Under the pieces are notes generated by a model that saw only the letters and a list, made by a program, of their open reading frames with translations, was not told the DNA's origin and ran no database searches. DNA of 64,000 nucleotides from positions 242,497-306,496 of the forward strand of contig NZ_AUMT01000001.1 of the NCBI RefSeq assembly GCF_000430825.1, written 5' to 3'. Made by a program: the position numbers and the translations under genes. Below are positions 35,440-44,700 of this stretch, one piece after another; position 1 is the first letter of the stretch; each line of letters begins with the position of its first letter. This DNA is from Chryseobacterium daeguense DSM 19388 (GTDB taxonomy: Bacteria; Bacteroidota; Bacteroidia; Flavobacteriales; Weeksellaceae).

Positions 35440-35550
35440 TATTTTTGCGTCAAAATACAAACAAAGATGAAAAATTCACTTCTATCAACGTCGCTCGTTG
35501 CTGAGCATACTTTGTACAATACTTTAATTTACAATTCTTACAATATTTAA
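35440..35550 (+). other. Promoter with possible 27-codon ORF
   Basis: An exact -7 element TATTTTTG (35440-35447) is followed 19 bp later by a 27-codon ORF (35467-35550) beginning MKNSLLSTSLVAEHTL. No terminator follows, and a second promoter for the next gene lies at 35584. The ORF has no recognisable feature and may be chance or a leader. Confidence 0.3.
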
Positions 35551-35583
35551 TAAATAATTTTTTAACAATTATTAAGATTTCAC

Positions 35584-35591
35584 TATTTTTG
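35584..35591 (+). promoter_or_regulatory. -7 promoter element of the DUF3857 gene pair
   Basis: TATTTTTG, exact TAnnTTTG, 15 bp before the ATG ATG at 35607-35612. Confidence 0.55.
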
Positions 35592-35606
35592 CTCAATTTT
35601 ATAACC

Positions 35607-37499
35607 ATGATGAAAATACTCTCTATCGGAGCATTGTCTATAGCTTCATTGTATTACGCACAAAGCTTTCCTGCGTCTGCAATTCCGGAAAACCTGAAAA
35701 AGAATGCCAACGCTGTCGTAAGGAAAGATCTTACAACAATTCAGATTAATAAAATTGATGATATTAAATATCAGTTTTATACTGTAACGACGGTCCTGAA
35801 CAAAGATGGTGATTCTAATGCGCTCATTTATATTCCTTATGAAAAAGGTAATAGCATTTCAGATGTGAAAGTGACCATCTATGATGAATCAGGGAAAAAG
35901 ATGAAATCATATTCAAAATCAGATTTTGGTGATTTCGCGAATAATAATCAGGGAACTTTTTATTCGGACAACAGGGTGATGGCTTTGTCTTACACGCCTA
36001 CTCAGTACCCTTATACGGTGGAATTTTCTTACCAGATAGGTGATGAAAATACAATCTTTCTGCCAGATTTTATTCCGTTCAGATCTACCAATGTGGCGCT
36101 TGAAGAAGCCCAGATGAAAATTATCAATAAATCCGGAATTGAGCTTAAAACCAAAACATATCCTTCAAAGTACAATTATACTGCAGTTGCGGAGAGCGAT
36201 AGCAATGGTGAAAAAACGTACACCTATAAAAATGTTCCGGCAATTGATGAAGCCTCTTTAGTTCCTGAGCCTGTAAAAATTTTACCAAAAGTAAGTTTTG
36301 CCTTAACGAAATTTAATCTGGAAGGAAAACAGGGCGAGCTTAATAATTGGCAGGATTTCGGATTGTGGTATTACAACAGTATTTTGCAGCCGGTTTCAGT
36401 TTCTACCCCTACGATTAAAGCAGAAGTTGCAGCTCTAAATTTACAGGGAACAACGGAAGAAAAAGTTAAAAAGCTTTATCAGCATATGCAGGCCAAAACA
36501 CGTTATATTTTCGTGGCTTTGGGAATAGGCGGATGGCAGCCGATGCTCCCGGATGAGGTTCAGAAAAAAGGATATGGGGACTGTAAAGGTCTTACCAATT
36601 ATATGAAAACCTTACTGGATGAAGCTGGGATTCCATCTTATTATTCGGTGGTCAATTCCGGGACGTCGCCGGTCTCATTTGATAAAGATTTCCCGAAAAT
36701 GGGCGGGAACCATGTGATTTTGATGGTTCCTACGGAAAAAGGAAATATCTGGCTGGAAAACACTTCACAACAGGTGGCTTTCAATCATTTAAGTTATAGA
36801 ACAACGGACAGGAATGTTCTTTCCATCAGAAAAAATGGAATTGAACTCATTGATACACCCACTTATCCTGCCGAACAGAACAAGGAAAAGCAGGTACTTA
36901 AGATTAAGCTTAACGAAGATAACAGCATTCTGGGAGAAGGAAACTTTTCCTATAGCGGAAGCCAGTATGACACTACCATGCCACTTGTTTCACTGTCTCC
37001 GAAAGAAAGAAATGAAGCGATGAGAAGCATGCTGAACATTCTTAATTTTGAAAAAGTAGAGCTGAAGAACCTGCTGAACGACAGAGATCATGCTATAACC
37101 AAGTATGATCTTGATTTTAAAGCCAACAATTATTCTAAAAATGCAGGCAGCAGTATGATTTTCAGGGCGGTACCTATTTATTCGGATAATGTTTATAAGA
37201 CTGATGAAAACAGGGAACTGCCTTTTGAGCTGGGGCAGTCTTTTGAAGATGAATATGAAATTAATTTTACGCTTCCAAAAAATTATAAAATTGAGGAGTT
37301 ACCGGAAAATGTTACCATTAATTCAGAGTTTGGAATGTATAAGCTGAACTTTGTGAAAAATGGTGAAGAGCTAAAGGTAAACAGAACGATCAGAATCAAT
37401 AAAGGTCTTTATCCTAAAGAAAAATACAACGATTATATCAATTTCAGAAAAAAAACGATAAACATAGACAATTCAAAAATTTTAATATCTAAAATCTAA
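35607..37499 (+). CDS. DUF3857 / transglutaminase-like exported protein
   Basis: A 630-aa protein with signal peptide (MMKILSIGALSIASLYYAQ), an N-terminal DUF3857 beta domain, a transglutaminase-like core and a C-terminal DUF3858-like beta domain. The papain-like triad appears intact: Cys326 (GDCKGLTNYMKTLLDEAGI), His369 (GNHVIL) and an acidic residue in IWLENTS. ATG 35607 is used because the longer frame starts at a TTG inside the promoter. Substrate unknown; proteins of this build are common envelope proteins in Bacteroidota. It is followed 2 bp later by a diverged homologue. Confidence 0.8.
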   Translation: MMKILSIGALSIASLYYAQSFPASAIPENLKKNANAVVRKDLTTIQINKIDDIKYQFYTVTTVLNKDGDSNALIYIPYEKGNSISDVKVTIYDESGKKMKSYSKSDFGDFANNNQGTFYSDNRVMALSYTPTQYPYTVEFSYQIGDENTIFLPDFIPFRSTNVALEEAQMKIINKSGIELKTKTYPSKYNYTAVAESDSNGEKTYTYKNVPAIDEASLVPEPVKILPKVSFALTKFNLEGKQGELNNWQDFGLWYYNSILQPVSVSTPTIKAEVAALNLQGTTEEKVKKLYQHMQAKTRYIFVALGIGGWQPMLPDEVQKKGYGDCKGLTNYMKTLLDEAGIPSYYSVVNSGTSPVSFDKDFPKMGGNHVILMVPTEKGNIWLENTSQQVAFNHLSYRTTDRNVLSIRKNGIELIDTPTYPAEQNKEKQVLKIKLNEDNSILGEGNFSYSGSQYDTTMPLVSLSPKERNEAMRSMLNILNFEKVELKNLLNDRDHAITKYDLDFKANNYSKNAGSSMIFRAVPIYSDNVYKTDENRELPFELGQSFEDEYEINFTLPKNYKIEELPENVTINSEFGMYKLNFVKNGEELKVNRTIRINKGLYPKEKYNDYINFRKKTINIDNSKILISKI

Positions 37500-37501
37500 G
37501 C

Positions 37502-39436
37502 ATGAAAAAAGTACTGATGATAGCTTTATGCTCAATGAATTTTATATTCATTGGGGCTCAAAAACATGAATTCCTGGAAACTCCAAAGTTCAATGATGCA
37601 GATTTATCAAAACAAAAATCTGCTCTTGATGAAAATGCTCCTGCGGAAATTTTATATAAATCATTGCATTTTAGTATTGATAATACTACAGGAAATCTGG
37701 TGAAAAAGGCTTTTTACAGGGTCAAAATTTATGATAAAGATAAAGCTGAAGACTGGCTGAATCTTGAAATTCCACTCTATCAGAGCAGTGGAAGTGATCA
37801 GGAATCTCTTTCAAAGATAAAGGCTTTTACTTATAACCTTGAAAATGGCGCTGCCGTTGCTACAAAGGTTGATAAAAGCTCAAAATATAAAAGTAAGGAA
37901 AGTAAATATGTTTCAATTACAAAATTTGCGTTTCCAAATGTGAAAAATGGTTCGATAATAGAATATCAGTATGAGGTTTTGTCGCCGTTTTTGTTTACTG
38001 TTCCTGAAATCTTAATAGAAACAGACACCCCTTCACTTTATACGGAATATGTTCTGGATACCCCTTCAAATATTGCTTATAACGTAAACTATACAGGTTC
38101 TTTGATTCCAAAATACAGAATGATGGAAGAGAAAATGATGTATGGGATGAATTACAAAACATACCGATTTGGATATGATAATGTAAAAGGCTTTAAAACT
38201 GAAAGATTCGTTAATAATGACAGAAATTACAGAACAAAAATAAGTGCGGAGCTTCATTCTACGAATTTTAGGGAACTTAAACTGTATTCTTCTTCCTGGG
38301 AGCAGATCAAACAGAGGCTCTATGATAATGAAGATTTCGGTGGAGAATTGAAAAAAACGAAGCTGGCAAAAGAAAATATGCCGGCTGCTATTTCCGGAAT
38401 TTCAAATGAAACTGAAAAAGCCAATGCTATTTTTAATTACGTAAAAAACACATTCACATGGAATAAAGACCGTGGAATTTATGTAGAAGACGGAATCAAA
38501 AAAATGCTTGAAACCAAGACCGGGAACGCTGCAGAAATGAATCTTTTCCTGGTAATGATGCTTCGTGAAGCGGGAATTAAGGCAGATCCGCTTGTCATTT
38601 CCACAGTGAGCAACGGTTTGATCAATCTTGCTTCACCCAATGTTTCAAACATGAATTTCGTTATTGCTGCTATCCAGACTAAAGATGGCTTTCACCTTTA
38701 TGATGCTACGGCAAAGCAGTCTTCAATGGACCAGCTTCCTCCGCGAGACTGGAACCAGTTCGGTATTTTAATAGCCAAAGAAAAAGTACAGCAATTATCG
38801 ATGGTTAACGCAAAAACAAGCTACACTTATCTTACTGCCGAGGCCAAAATAAATGACGATGGAAGTATTTCCGGAACATATTCTGATAAGGATACAGGAA
38901 CGTACGCCATGTTTGCAAAGGAGAATTATGATGATAATTCCGAAAAATATAAGAAGCAGTACAAGGAAAATTTTTCTATTGATTTTACAAATATTGATTC
39001 TAAAGTTCTTGAAAACGGAGATTTTGAAAGTACAATGAAGTTTTCTTCTGATAACCTTATTGATAAAGTCGGTAAGAAAATAATCATCAATCCGATGTTG
39101 TTTTTAAATAAAAACTCAAACGAATTTGATCAAACGGAAGAAAGAAAATACACCATTGATTTTACTTCGTCTTTCACAAGGGTGAAAAAGATTGTTCTTG
39201 AGATTCCTGACGGATACATCATTGAAGAGATGCCTAAAAACAAGAAAATCATAACCGACGATAAGGAGATAGAGTACAGCTATATTGCTGAGCAAAAAGG
39301 AAATAAGCTGGAAGTGGTTTCTACAACAAAAATCATGAGCCCGGATTATCCGAAAGAGTATTACCCTGCCTTCAAACAAATCTGGGGAGTGGCTTCCAAA
39401 CAGGAAAATCAGGTAATAAGTCTCGTTAAAAAATAA
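37502..39436 (+). CDS. DUF3857-type exported protein with inactivated transglutaminase core
   Basis: A 644-aa exported protein (signal peptide to about residue 19, FIGAQ) with the same three-part layout as its upstream neighbour. The active-site motif is changed: where the neighbour has G-D-C-K, this one has G-N-A-A (341-344), and the His position is also not kept. It is therefore probably a non-enzymatic partner or binding protein. The genes are 2 bp apart, so equal expression is likely. A terminator follows. Confidence 0.78.
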   Translation: MKKVLMIALCSMNFIFIGAQKHEFLETPKFNDADLSKQKSALDENAPAEILYKSLHFSIDNTTGNLVKKAFYRVKIYDKDKAEDWLNLEIPLYQSSGSDQESLSKIKAFTYNLENGAAVATKVDKSSKYKSKESKYVSITKFAFPNVKNGSIIEYQYEVLSPFLFTVPEILIETDTPSLYTEYVLDTPSNIAYNVNYTGSLIPKYRMMEEKMMYGMNYKTYRFGYDNVKGFKTERFVNNDRNYRTKISAELHSTNFRELKLYSSSWEQIKQRLYDNEDFGGELKKTKLAKENMPAAISGISNETEKANAIFNYVKNTFTWNKDRGIYVEDGIKKMLETKTGNAAEMNLFLVMMLREAGIKADPLVISTVSNGLINLASPNVSNMNFVIAAIQTKDGFHLYDATAKQSSMDQLPPRDWNQFGILIAKEKVQQLSMVNAKTSYTYLTAEAKINDDGSISGTYSDKDTGTYAMFAKENYDDNSEKYKKQYKENFSIDFTNIDSKVLENGDFESTMKFSSDNLIDKVGKKIIINPMLFLNKNSNEFDQTEERKYTIDFTSSFTRVKKIVLEIPDGYIIEEMPKNKKIITDDKEIEYSYIAEQKGNKLEVVSTTKIMSPDYPKEYYPAFKQIWGVASKQENQVISLVKK

Positions 39437-39466
39437 GAAATAACAACAAAATTCAAATAATTCTGC

Positions 39467-39493
39467 AAACCATTCATTTTTTGAATGGTTTTT
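39467..39493 (+). terminator. Terminator of the DUF3857 pair
   Basis: Stem AAACCATTC / GAATGGTTT with a T-rich loop and five T after the stem. Confidence 0.75.
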
Positions 39494-39517
39494 GCATATA
39501 AGAAAGAAAATCAAACT

Positions 39518-40345
39518 ATGAAAAATACCATTGCTGCTATAGCACTTTCCACGTTTTTCTTTTTTTCTGCCTGCAAAAAATCTGAAAATACCAATATTGA
39601 TACAACAAAAACGGCAACCACTCAACCTGAAAAATTTACAGTAGACTCTGTAAAAATGAATGATTCTATTAAGCTTGCTGATTCTTTAATGGTACAATAT
39701 TCTTCTAAAATGCTGGTTTTTCCTTCCATTAAAGATAAAAAGCTATTGGATAGTATTTATTTTACGAATAAAAATATTCAGGATTTCTCGAAAAAAGGTA
39801 TTCAGGCTTTGCTTGAAAAAAATAAAAATGAATATTTTAATACAGTTAAAAAGGACTCTAAAGACTGGCTTGCAGATATTAGATACGCTCAAAAGTGGTA
39901 TTCTGATACCGGAATGAATATGAAATCGAACATCAATGATTATCTTCATATTGAGTATGCATGGGGTTCTTATGAAGGTGGAGCACATGATAATTATGGT
40001 TTTTCAGAAAGAGTTTTTGATCTTAAAAACAATAAAAAAGTTGAGTTAAAAGATATCACATCCATGCCTAAAAATGAGCTGGAAAAATTATTAATGAAAA
40101 ACATCAATAAAGTAAACAGTGGAACCACTGATGGAAATGGGAATATCAACAATTCAGAAATGCTGCTGGTAGATAAAATCCCGGCAACGGATAATTTCTA
40201 TTTTGATGAAAAAAATCTTTATTTCCATTACAGTCCATACGAAATCACGGCTTTTGCGGCGGGTGATATTACAATTCCTGTCTCATGGGAAGAGCTGAAG
40301 GGAAAATTAAATTCGGAATTTCAATCCAGGATGAAAATAAAATAA
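39518..40345 (+). CDS. DUF3298-type lipoprotein, paralogue 1
   Basis: A 275-aa lipoprotein (lipobox FSAC, Cys17) starting MKNTIAAIALSTFFFF. The C-terminal half has the DUF3298/RsiV-like pattern: ERVFDLKNNKKVELKDIT, then NFYFDEKNLYFHYSPYEI and ITIPVSWEELKGKLNSEF. The family is a periplasmic ligand-binding fold, known from RsiV as a lysozyme sensor; no sensor function is shown here. It is the first of three consecutive paralogues. An in-frame ATG at 39485 lies inside the preceding terminator and is not used. Confidence 0.75.
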   Translation: MKNTIAAIALSTFFFFSACKKSENTNIDTTKTATTQPEKFTVDSVKMNDSIKLADSLMVQYSSKMLVFPSIKDKKLLDSIYFTNKNIQDFSKKGIQALLEKNKNEYFNTVKKDSKDWLADIRYAQKWYSDTGMNMKSNINDYLHIEYAWGSYEGGAHDNYGFSERVFDLKNNKKVELKDITSMPKNELEKLLMKNINKVNSGTTDGNGNINNSEMLLVDKIPATDNFYFDEKNLYFHYSPYEITAFAAGDITIPVSWEELKGKLNSEFQSRMKIK

Positions 40346-40529
40346 TATTAAATTTTAAATAAATTCAGTTTTGTTTTTTTGCAAAAAAAATTAAACTTAA
40401 ATAGAGGCGGCATAAACTTATTTTAATATTATTTTTAAAATAAGTTTATATTATTTAGTTGCTCATTTTCAGATGTTAATTTGTATTGTCTATGGAATAT
40501 TTTTTGCTACTTTATTTAGTAAATTCCAA

Positions 40530-41351
40530 ATGATGACAAAAACCACCACTTTCCTAGCAATGTCTTTACTGCTCATATTTTCTTCTTGTAAAGAAAATAA
40601 ATCAAAACCAGTTGCAGGCCAGCAAGCTTCTGAACAAAATTCAGAAAATCTTAAAATTGATTCTTTGGAGTTCAAAGATTCTGCTCAGTTATTTTCAAAT
40701 GTAAAAATAGACTATAAATCAAAAGTTTTACTTTTTCCGGACTGGAAAGGAAAAAAAATGCTTGACAGTATTTATTTTAAATATAAGGGATTGAAAGATT
40801 TTTCCAGAGAAGAGCTTCAGAAAGCGATGGAGAATGAGAAAAATATGTATTATGCTGATCTGAAGAAACAGAATGAAGAAGATAAAAGCATGCCCGAAAG
40901 CCTATGGATGGCAGATTCTAAAATGAAGATTAAGTCTAATGAAAATGGCTTTCTTCACATGGAATACAGTATGGAATCCAATAATGGAGGCCCATACAGC
41001 AATGAAGTTTTCCAGGATAAAGTTTTTGACCTTAAGAATGATAAAAAAGTTGAGCTCTCAGATATTACTTCTTTAGCAAAAACCGATATAGAAAAGTTAT
41101 TAAAACAAAATGCAGCAAAGATAACCTTTAAAAATGAAGGTTCTGAAAAACCGATCATATTATCAGAGGAACTGTATGATACAAATAGTAAACTTACTTT
41201 AAATAATTTTTATTTCGACCAAAAAAATCTGTATTTCCATTACAGCCCGGGAGAAGTGGCCATACACGCTCTGGGAAATATAGTAATCCCCATTTCTTGG
41301 GAAGAGCTTAAAGGAAAGCTGAATCCTGAGTTTCAAAACAGGATGAAATAA
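40530..41351 (+). CDS. DUF3298-type lipoprotein, paralogue 2
   Basis: A 273-aa lipoprotein; ATG 40530 gives a clean signal (MMTKTTTFLAMSLLLIFSSC, Cys20). It shares with paralogues 1 and 3 the blocks KxLLDSIYF, VFDLKNDKKVELSDIT, NFYFDQKNLYFHYSPGE and IPISWEELKGKLNPEFQNRMK. The middle is more diverged (ESLWMADSKMKIKS). It lies 184 bp after paralogue 1 with an intervening AT-rich gap, so it may have its own promoter (TATTTTTTG near 40498). Confidence 0.75.
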   Translation: MMTKTTTFLAMSLLLIFSSCKENKSKPVAGQQASEQNSENLKIDSLEFKDSAQLFSNVKIDYKSKVLLFPDWKGKKMLDSIYFKYKGLKDFSREELQKAMENEKNMYYADLKKQNEEDKSMPESLWMADSKMKIKSNENGFLHMEYSMESNNGGPYSNEVFQDKVFDLKNDKKVELSDITSLAKTDIEKLLKQNAAKITFKNEGSEKPIILSEELYDTNSKLTLNNFYFDQKNLYFHYSPGEVAIHALGNIVIPISWEELKGKLNPEFQNRMK

Positions 41352-41393
41352 AATAATAAGACTATCATTTAAAATCAATAAATTAAACAACAA

Positions 41394-42188
41394 ATGAAAA
41401 ACTACTTAAAAGGCACCATATTTTCAGGCCTGCTTTTACTGTCTTTTGCGTGCAATAAAAAAGAAAATCACCAGAGCAAGCAGCAAAATAATACAACAGA
41501 AAACTTCAGAGTTGATTCCCTTTCATTGAGCGATTCTAAGAAAGTATTTGATTCTGTTACCGTTGATTATTATTCAAGGCTGTTGGTTTTTCCTGATCTG
41601 AAGGATAAAACGTTGCTTGACAGCATTTATTTTGATAAAAAAGGACTTGCTGATTTTTCTGCAAAGGGACTGACGGATAATTTTACAAAAGAAACTAAAG
41701 CATACTATGATTTTGTAAATAAAAACCGCAAAAATGCTGATATTCATTATAAGCAGACATGGGAATATGCTTCAGATATGAAGATGAAATCTTATGAAAA
41801 CGGATATCTTCATATTCAGTATTATAAAAAAGAAACCGAAGGGAAAACCCGTGGAACAGCTGATTACACTGAAAAAGTTTTTGATATTCAAAATAATAAA
41901 AAAGTAGAGTTAACTGATATTACCACGGCTTCAAAGGAAAAACTGTCTACAATCCTGCAGGAAAATTTCGATAAAAATGATAAGAAAATAAAGTTTGCAG
42001 ATCTTACAGTAAAGAAAATTGTGCCTAACAATAATTTTTATTTTGATAAGAATAATTTATATTTTCATTATAATATGAATGTCTTCATGCCGGGTTATCC
42101 GATGGGGGATATTGTGGTTGCTGTATCCTGGGATAAACTGGAAGGTCAGATTAATCCTGCTTTTAAAGAAAGAATGAAAATTAACTAA
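41394..42188 (+). CDS. DUF3298-type lipoprotein, paralogue 3
   Basis: A 264-aa lipoprotein (lipobox SFAC, Cys20) that keeps the family blocks KTLLDSIYFDKKGLADFS, KVFDIQNNKKVELTDIT and NNFYFDKNNLYFHYNMN. It ends with VAVSWDKLEGQINPAFKERMKIN. It is 42 bp from paralogue 2, so co-transcription is likely. A terminator immediately follows. Confidence 0.75.
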   Translation: MKNYLKGTIFSGLLLLSFACNKKENHQSKQQNNTTENFRVDSLSLSDSKKVFDSVTVDYYSRLLVFPDLKDKTLLDSIYFDKKGLADFSAKGLTDNFTKETKAYYDFVNKNRKNADIHYKQTWEYASDMKMKSYENGYLHIQYYKKETEGKTRGTADYTEKVFDIQNNKKVELTDITTASKEKLSTILQENFDKNDKKIKFADLTVKKIVPNNNFYFDKNNLYFHYNMNVFMPGYPMGDIVVAVSWDKLEGQINPAFKERMKIN

Positions 42189-42192
42189 TATT

Positions 42193-42227
42193 AATGCTTC
42201 CAATTCAGGAAGCATTTTTTATTTTTG
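42193..42227 (+). terminator. Terminator whose T-run merges into the next promoter
   Basis: Stem AATGCTTCC / GGAAGCATT (42193-42216) with T-run to 42220. That last T begins the -7 element TATTTTTG (42220-42227) of the lipid kinase gene, whose ATG is 5 bp further on. Confidence 0.7.
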
Positions 42228-42232
42228 CAGCA

Positions 42233-43084
42233 ATGGAAAAAGTAGCTTTTATCATCAATCCTTTTTCGGCCAAAAAAAACTATCAGCCTTTTCTTAATGA
42301 GCTGAAAGCAAAGGTCAAAGATCCTTTATATTATATTTCGGAATCAATATTTGGAACGGATGATTTTATCCAGAAACATTTTCACGAGGTAGATTTTTTT
42401 GTAGCGATAGGGGGAGACGGAACTATCTCAACGGTAGCGCGTAATATTATCAACACAGATAAAATCCTCGCTATATTTCCGGCTGGTTCGGGAAACGGAT
42501 TCTCCAACGAAACGCAGTTCAGCAAAAACCTGGATGAGCTTTTGGAAAAGCTTCAGGAAAAAAAATCCCGTAAGATTGATACTTTTACAGTGAATGACAG
42601 GCTTTCCATTAATGTTTCAGGAACGGGATTTGACGGGAAAGTGGTTAAAGAATTTGAAAAAACAAATCGGGGCTTTAAAAATTATATCAAAGTATCCTTA
42701 AAAACCTTTTTCAGCTATAAACCGATTAAAGTTAAATTCTTAAAGGAAGAATACAAACAGTACAACGGAAAATACCTTATGGTGAATATCGCAAATACGC
42801 GTCAGTTTGGTAACAATGCCTATATTGCTCCCAATGCAAGTAAAAGCGACGGTCTCGTGGATATGGTTTTGGTTAAAAAATTTCCACTGACTTATTCACC
42901 TCTTTTTGCTTTCAGGATGTTTACAAAAAAGCTTAAGGATGATGATTACATCACTTATCTTCCGGTTTCCGAAATTGAATTTAAGGTTAATACCAAAAAC
43001 TGGCATCTGGATGGTGAATTCAACAAAATAAAATCTCCTATTCATGTAAAAGTACAGCCTTCAAGCTTGAATATTTTGATATAA
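42233..43084 (+). CDS. Diacylglycerol/lipid kinase family protein
   Basis: A 283-aa YegS/DgkB-type kinase of the cytoplasmic membrane face. It has the nucleotide-binding motif AIGGDGTISTVARN (about 59-72), PAGSGNGFSNE, and the C-terminal beta-sandwich ending WHLDGEFNK. The ATG at 42233 (MEKVAFIINPFSAKK) is used, since an upstream in-frame ATG at 42194 lies within the terminator stem. The start is so close to the -7 element that the mRNA is nearly leaderless. The lipid substrate cannot be told. Confidence 0.85.
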   Translation: MEKVAFIINPFSAKKNYQPFLNELKAKVKDPLYYISESIFGTDDFIQKHFHEVDFFVAIGGDGTISTVARNIINTDKILAIFPAGSGNGFSNETQFSKNLDELLEKLQEKKSRKIDTFTVNDRLSINVSGTGFDGKVVKEFEKTNRGFKNYIKVSLKTFFSYKPIKVKFLKEEYKQYNGKYLMVNIANTRQFGNNAYIAPNASKSDGLVDMVLVKKFPLTYSPLFAFRMFTKKLKDDDYITYLPVSEIEFKVNTKNWHLDGEFNKIKSPIHVKVQPSSLNILI

Positions 43085-43140
43085 GCCTAAGAAATTTTAT
43101 CTGGATTGATTATTTTAAAATCTGATATATTATACACAGT

Positions 43141-43241
43141 AATAGATGCTTCGACTCCGCTCAGCATGATAACTCTAATACTAATTATTTTATTTAACAA
43201 TAAGTAGCAACGTCATGCTGAGCGGAGTCGAAGCATCTATT
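43141..43241. repeat. 29-bp perfect inverted repeat
   Basis: Arms 43141-43169 and 43213-43241 are exact reverse complements (core CTTCGACTCCGCTCAGCAT), separated by a 43-nt AT-rich loop. It lies between convergent genes (lipid kinase and symporter) and could serve as a two-way terminator. The GC-rich arms stand out from the surroundings. I recall very similar sequences dispersed in flavobacterial genomes, so a REP-like mobile element is likely. Confidence 0.85.
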
Positions 43242-43265
43242 AAAGAATATCAATTAATTTTAAAA

Positions 43266-44546
43266 TTAAATTTCCAATTTCTTTTCCACGTCATGTGGAT
43301 GATCCAAAGAATATTTCAATTGAGTTTTATCCAGTTGTTTTTCCCAGTTCGCCACAACTACGGTTGCTACAGAATTTCCAATTACATTCGTTAAGGCACG
43401 ACATTCACTCATAAACTTATCAATTCCTAAAATAAGGGTCATTCCTGCAATCGGAATTTCAGGAACTACGGCAAGCGTGGCAGCCAATGTTACAAAGCCG
43501 GCTCCGGTAACTCCGGCAGCACCTTTAGAACTCAACATCGCCACTAGAAGCAGCATGATCTGCTTTTCAATGGGAAGATGAATATTTAAAGCCTGGGCAA
43601 TAAATAGTGAAGCCAGTGTCATATAAATATTGGTCCCGTCCAGGTTGAAAGAATATCCGGTAGGTACCACTAATCCTACAATTGCCCTCGAGCATCCTGC
43701 CTTTTCAAGCTTCTCCATGATTCCCGGAAGTGCAGATTCTGATGAGCTTGTTCCCAACACCAGAAGCAGTTCTTCTTTAAGGTAGTACATAAGTTTGAAT
43801 ATGTTAAAACCATTGTACCATGCTACAGCTCCCAAAATAATGACTACAAAAAGAGCAGAAGTAATATAGAAGGTCCCGACAAGAAATATCAGGTTTAACA
43901 CCGAATGCAGTCCATATTTTCCAATAGTAAAAGCCATCGCACCGAATGCTCCGATAGGTGCAAGCTTCATCAGCATATGGACAATTTTAAAAACAGGTGC
44001 CGAAAGATCCTGTAAAAAATTGGTTATTTTGTGGCTTTTTTCTTTTGTTAAAACCAGCGCAACCCCCATCAAAATAGCAACTAACAGCACCTGGAGGATA
44101 TTTTCGCCTACCAGTGGACTAAACAGAGTTTCCGGGATAATATTCATGATGAAACCTGTGAGTGTGGTTTCATGGGCTTTTTGCTGATATTGCGAGACAT
44201 CGCCTGAAAGAGTAGCGGGGTCAATATTCAAACCATGTCCTGGCTGTAAAAGATTACCCACAACTAAACCGATGATCAAGGCTAATGTTGAAAATGTAAT
44301 AAAGTAAATCATTGCTTTTACCGCAATTCTGCCTACTTTTTTAAGATCTGTCATGTGAGCAATTCCCAACGTGAGTGTAATGAAAATCACCGGAGCGATA
44401 ATCATCTTTACAAGTTTGATGAATCCATCACCCAAAGGCTTCATTTTTTCACCCAATTCCGGATAAAATCTTCCTAAGAGTATTCCCGCAATAATTGCGA
44501 CAATTACCTGAAAATAAAGTTGCTGGTAAAATTTTTTTGATTTCAA
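43266..44546 (-). CDS. Dicarboxylate/amino acid:cation symporter (DAACS family)
   Basis: A 426-aa inner-membrane transporter of the GltP/DctA family. Signatures are the serine-rich hairpin [17 protein letters not shown] and [25 protein letters not shown] (Na/H binding helix 7). [21 protein letters not shown] (hairpin 2) and the [20 protein letters not shown] helix 8 region complete the set. The helix 7/8 sequences resemble C4-dicarboxylate DctA carriers more than glutamate ones. It is a single gene flanked by repeats on both sides. Confidence 0.9.
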   Translation of the reverse strand: MKSKKFYQQLYFQVIVAIIAGILLGRFYPELGEKMKPLGDGFIKLVKMIIAPVIFITLTLGIAHMTDLKKVGRIAVKAMIYFITFSTLALIIGLVVGNLLQPGHGLNIDPATLSGDVSQYQQKAHETTLTGFIMNIIPETLFSPLVGENILQVLLVAILMGVALVLTKEKSHKITNFLQDLSAPVFKIVHMLMKLAPIGAFGAMAFTIGKYGLHSVLNLIFLVGTFYITSALFVVIILGAVAWYNGFNIFKLMYYLKEELLLVLGTSSSESALPGIMEKLEKAGCSRAIVGLVVPTGYSFNLDGTNIYMTLASLFIAQALNIHLPIEKQIMLLLVAMLSSKGAAGVTGAGFVTLAATLAVVPEIPIAGMTLILGIDKFMSECRALTNVIGNSVATVVVANWEKQLDKTQLKYSLDHPHDVEKKLEI

Positions 44547-44611
44547 TGAAATTATTTTTGAAGGGCGAAAATTAAGAAAATTTGCTTTAAAATATGATAA
44601 AAGTCATGAAA

Positions 44612-44644
44612 AGTTTCGGCGGGGCTGAAAGCCCCGCCGAAACT
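44612..44644. repeat. 15-bp perfect GC-rich hairpin, REP-like
   Basis: AGTTTCGGCGGGGCT / AGCCCCGCCGAAACT with loop GAA. The core GGGGCT-GAA-AGCCCC resembles the GGGCT/AGCCC hairpin at 15523. It has no T-run on either strand, so it is more like a dispersed repeat than a terminator. A shorter AAACCTT-GA-AGGTTT dyad follows near 44682-44696. Confidence 0.75.
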
Positions 44645-44700
44645 AAAGTATTTAATTCAAGAAAATTCAAGTTTTCTGAAACCTTGAAGGTTTAAAAAAA

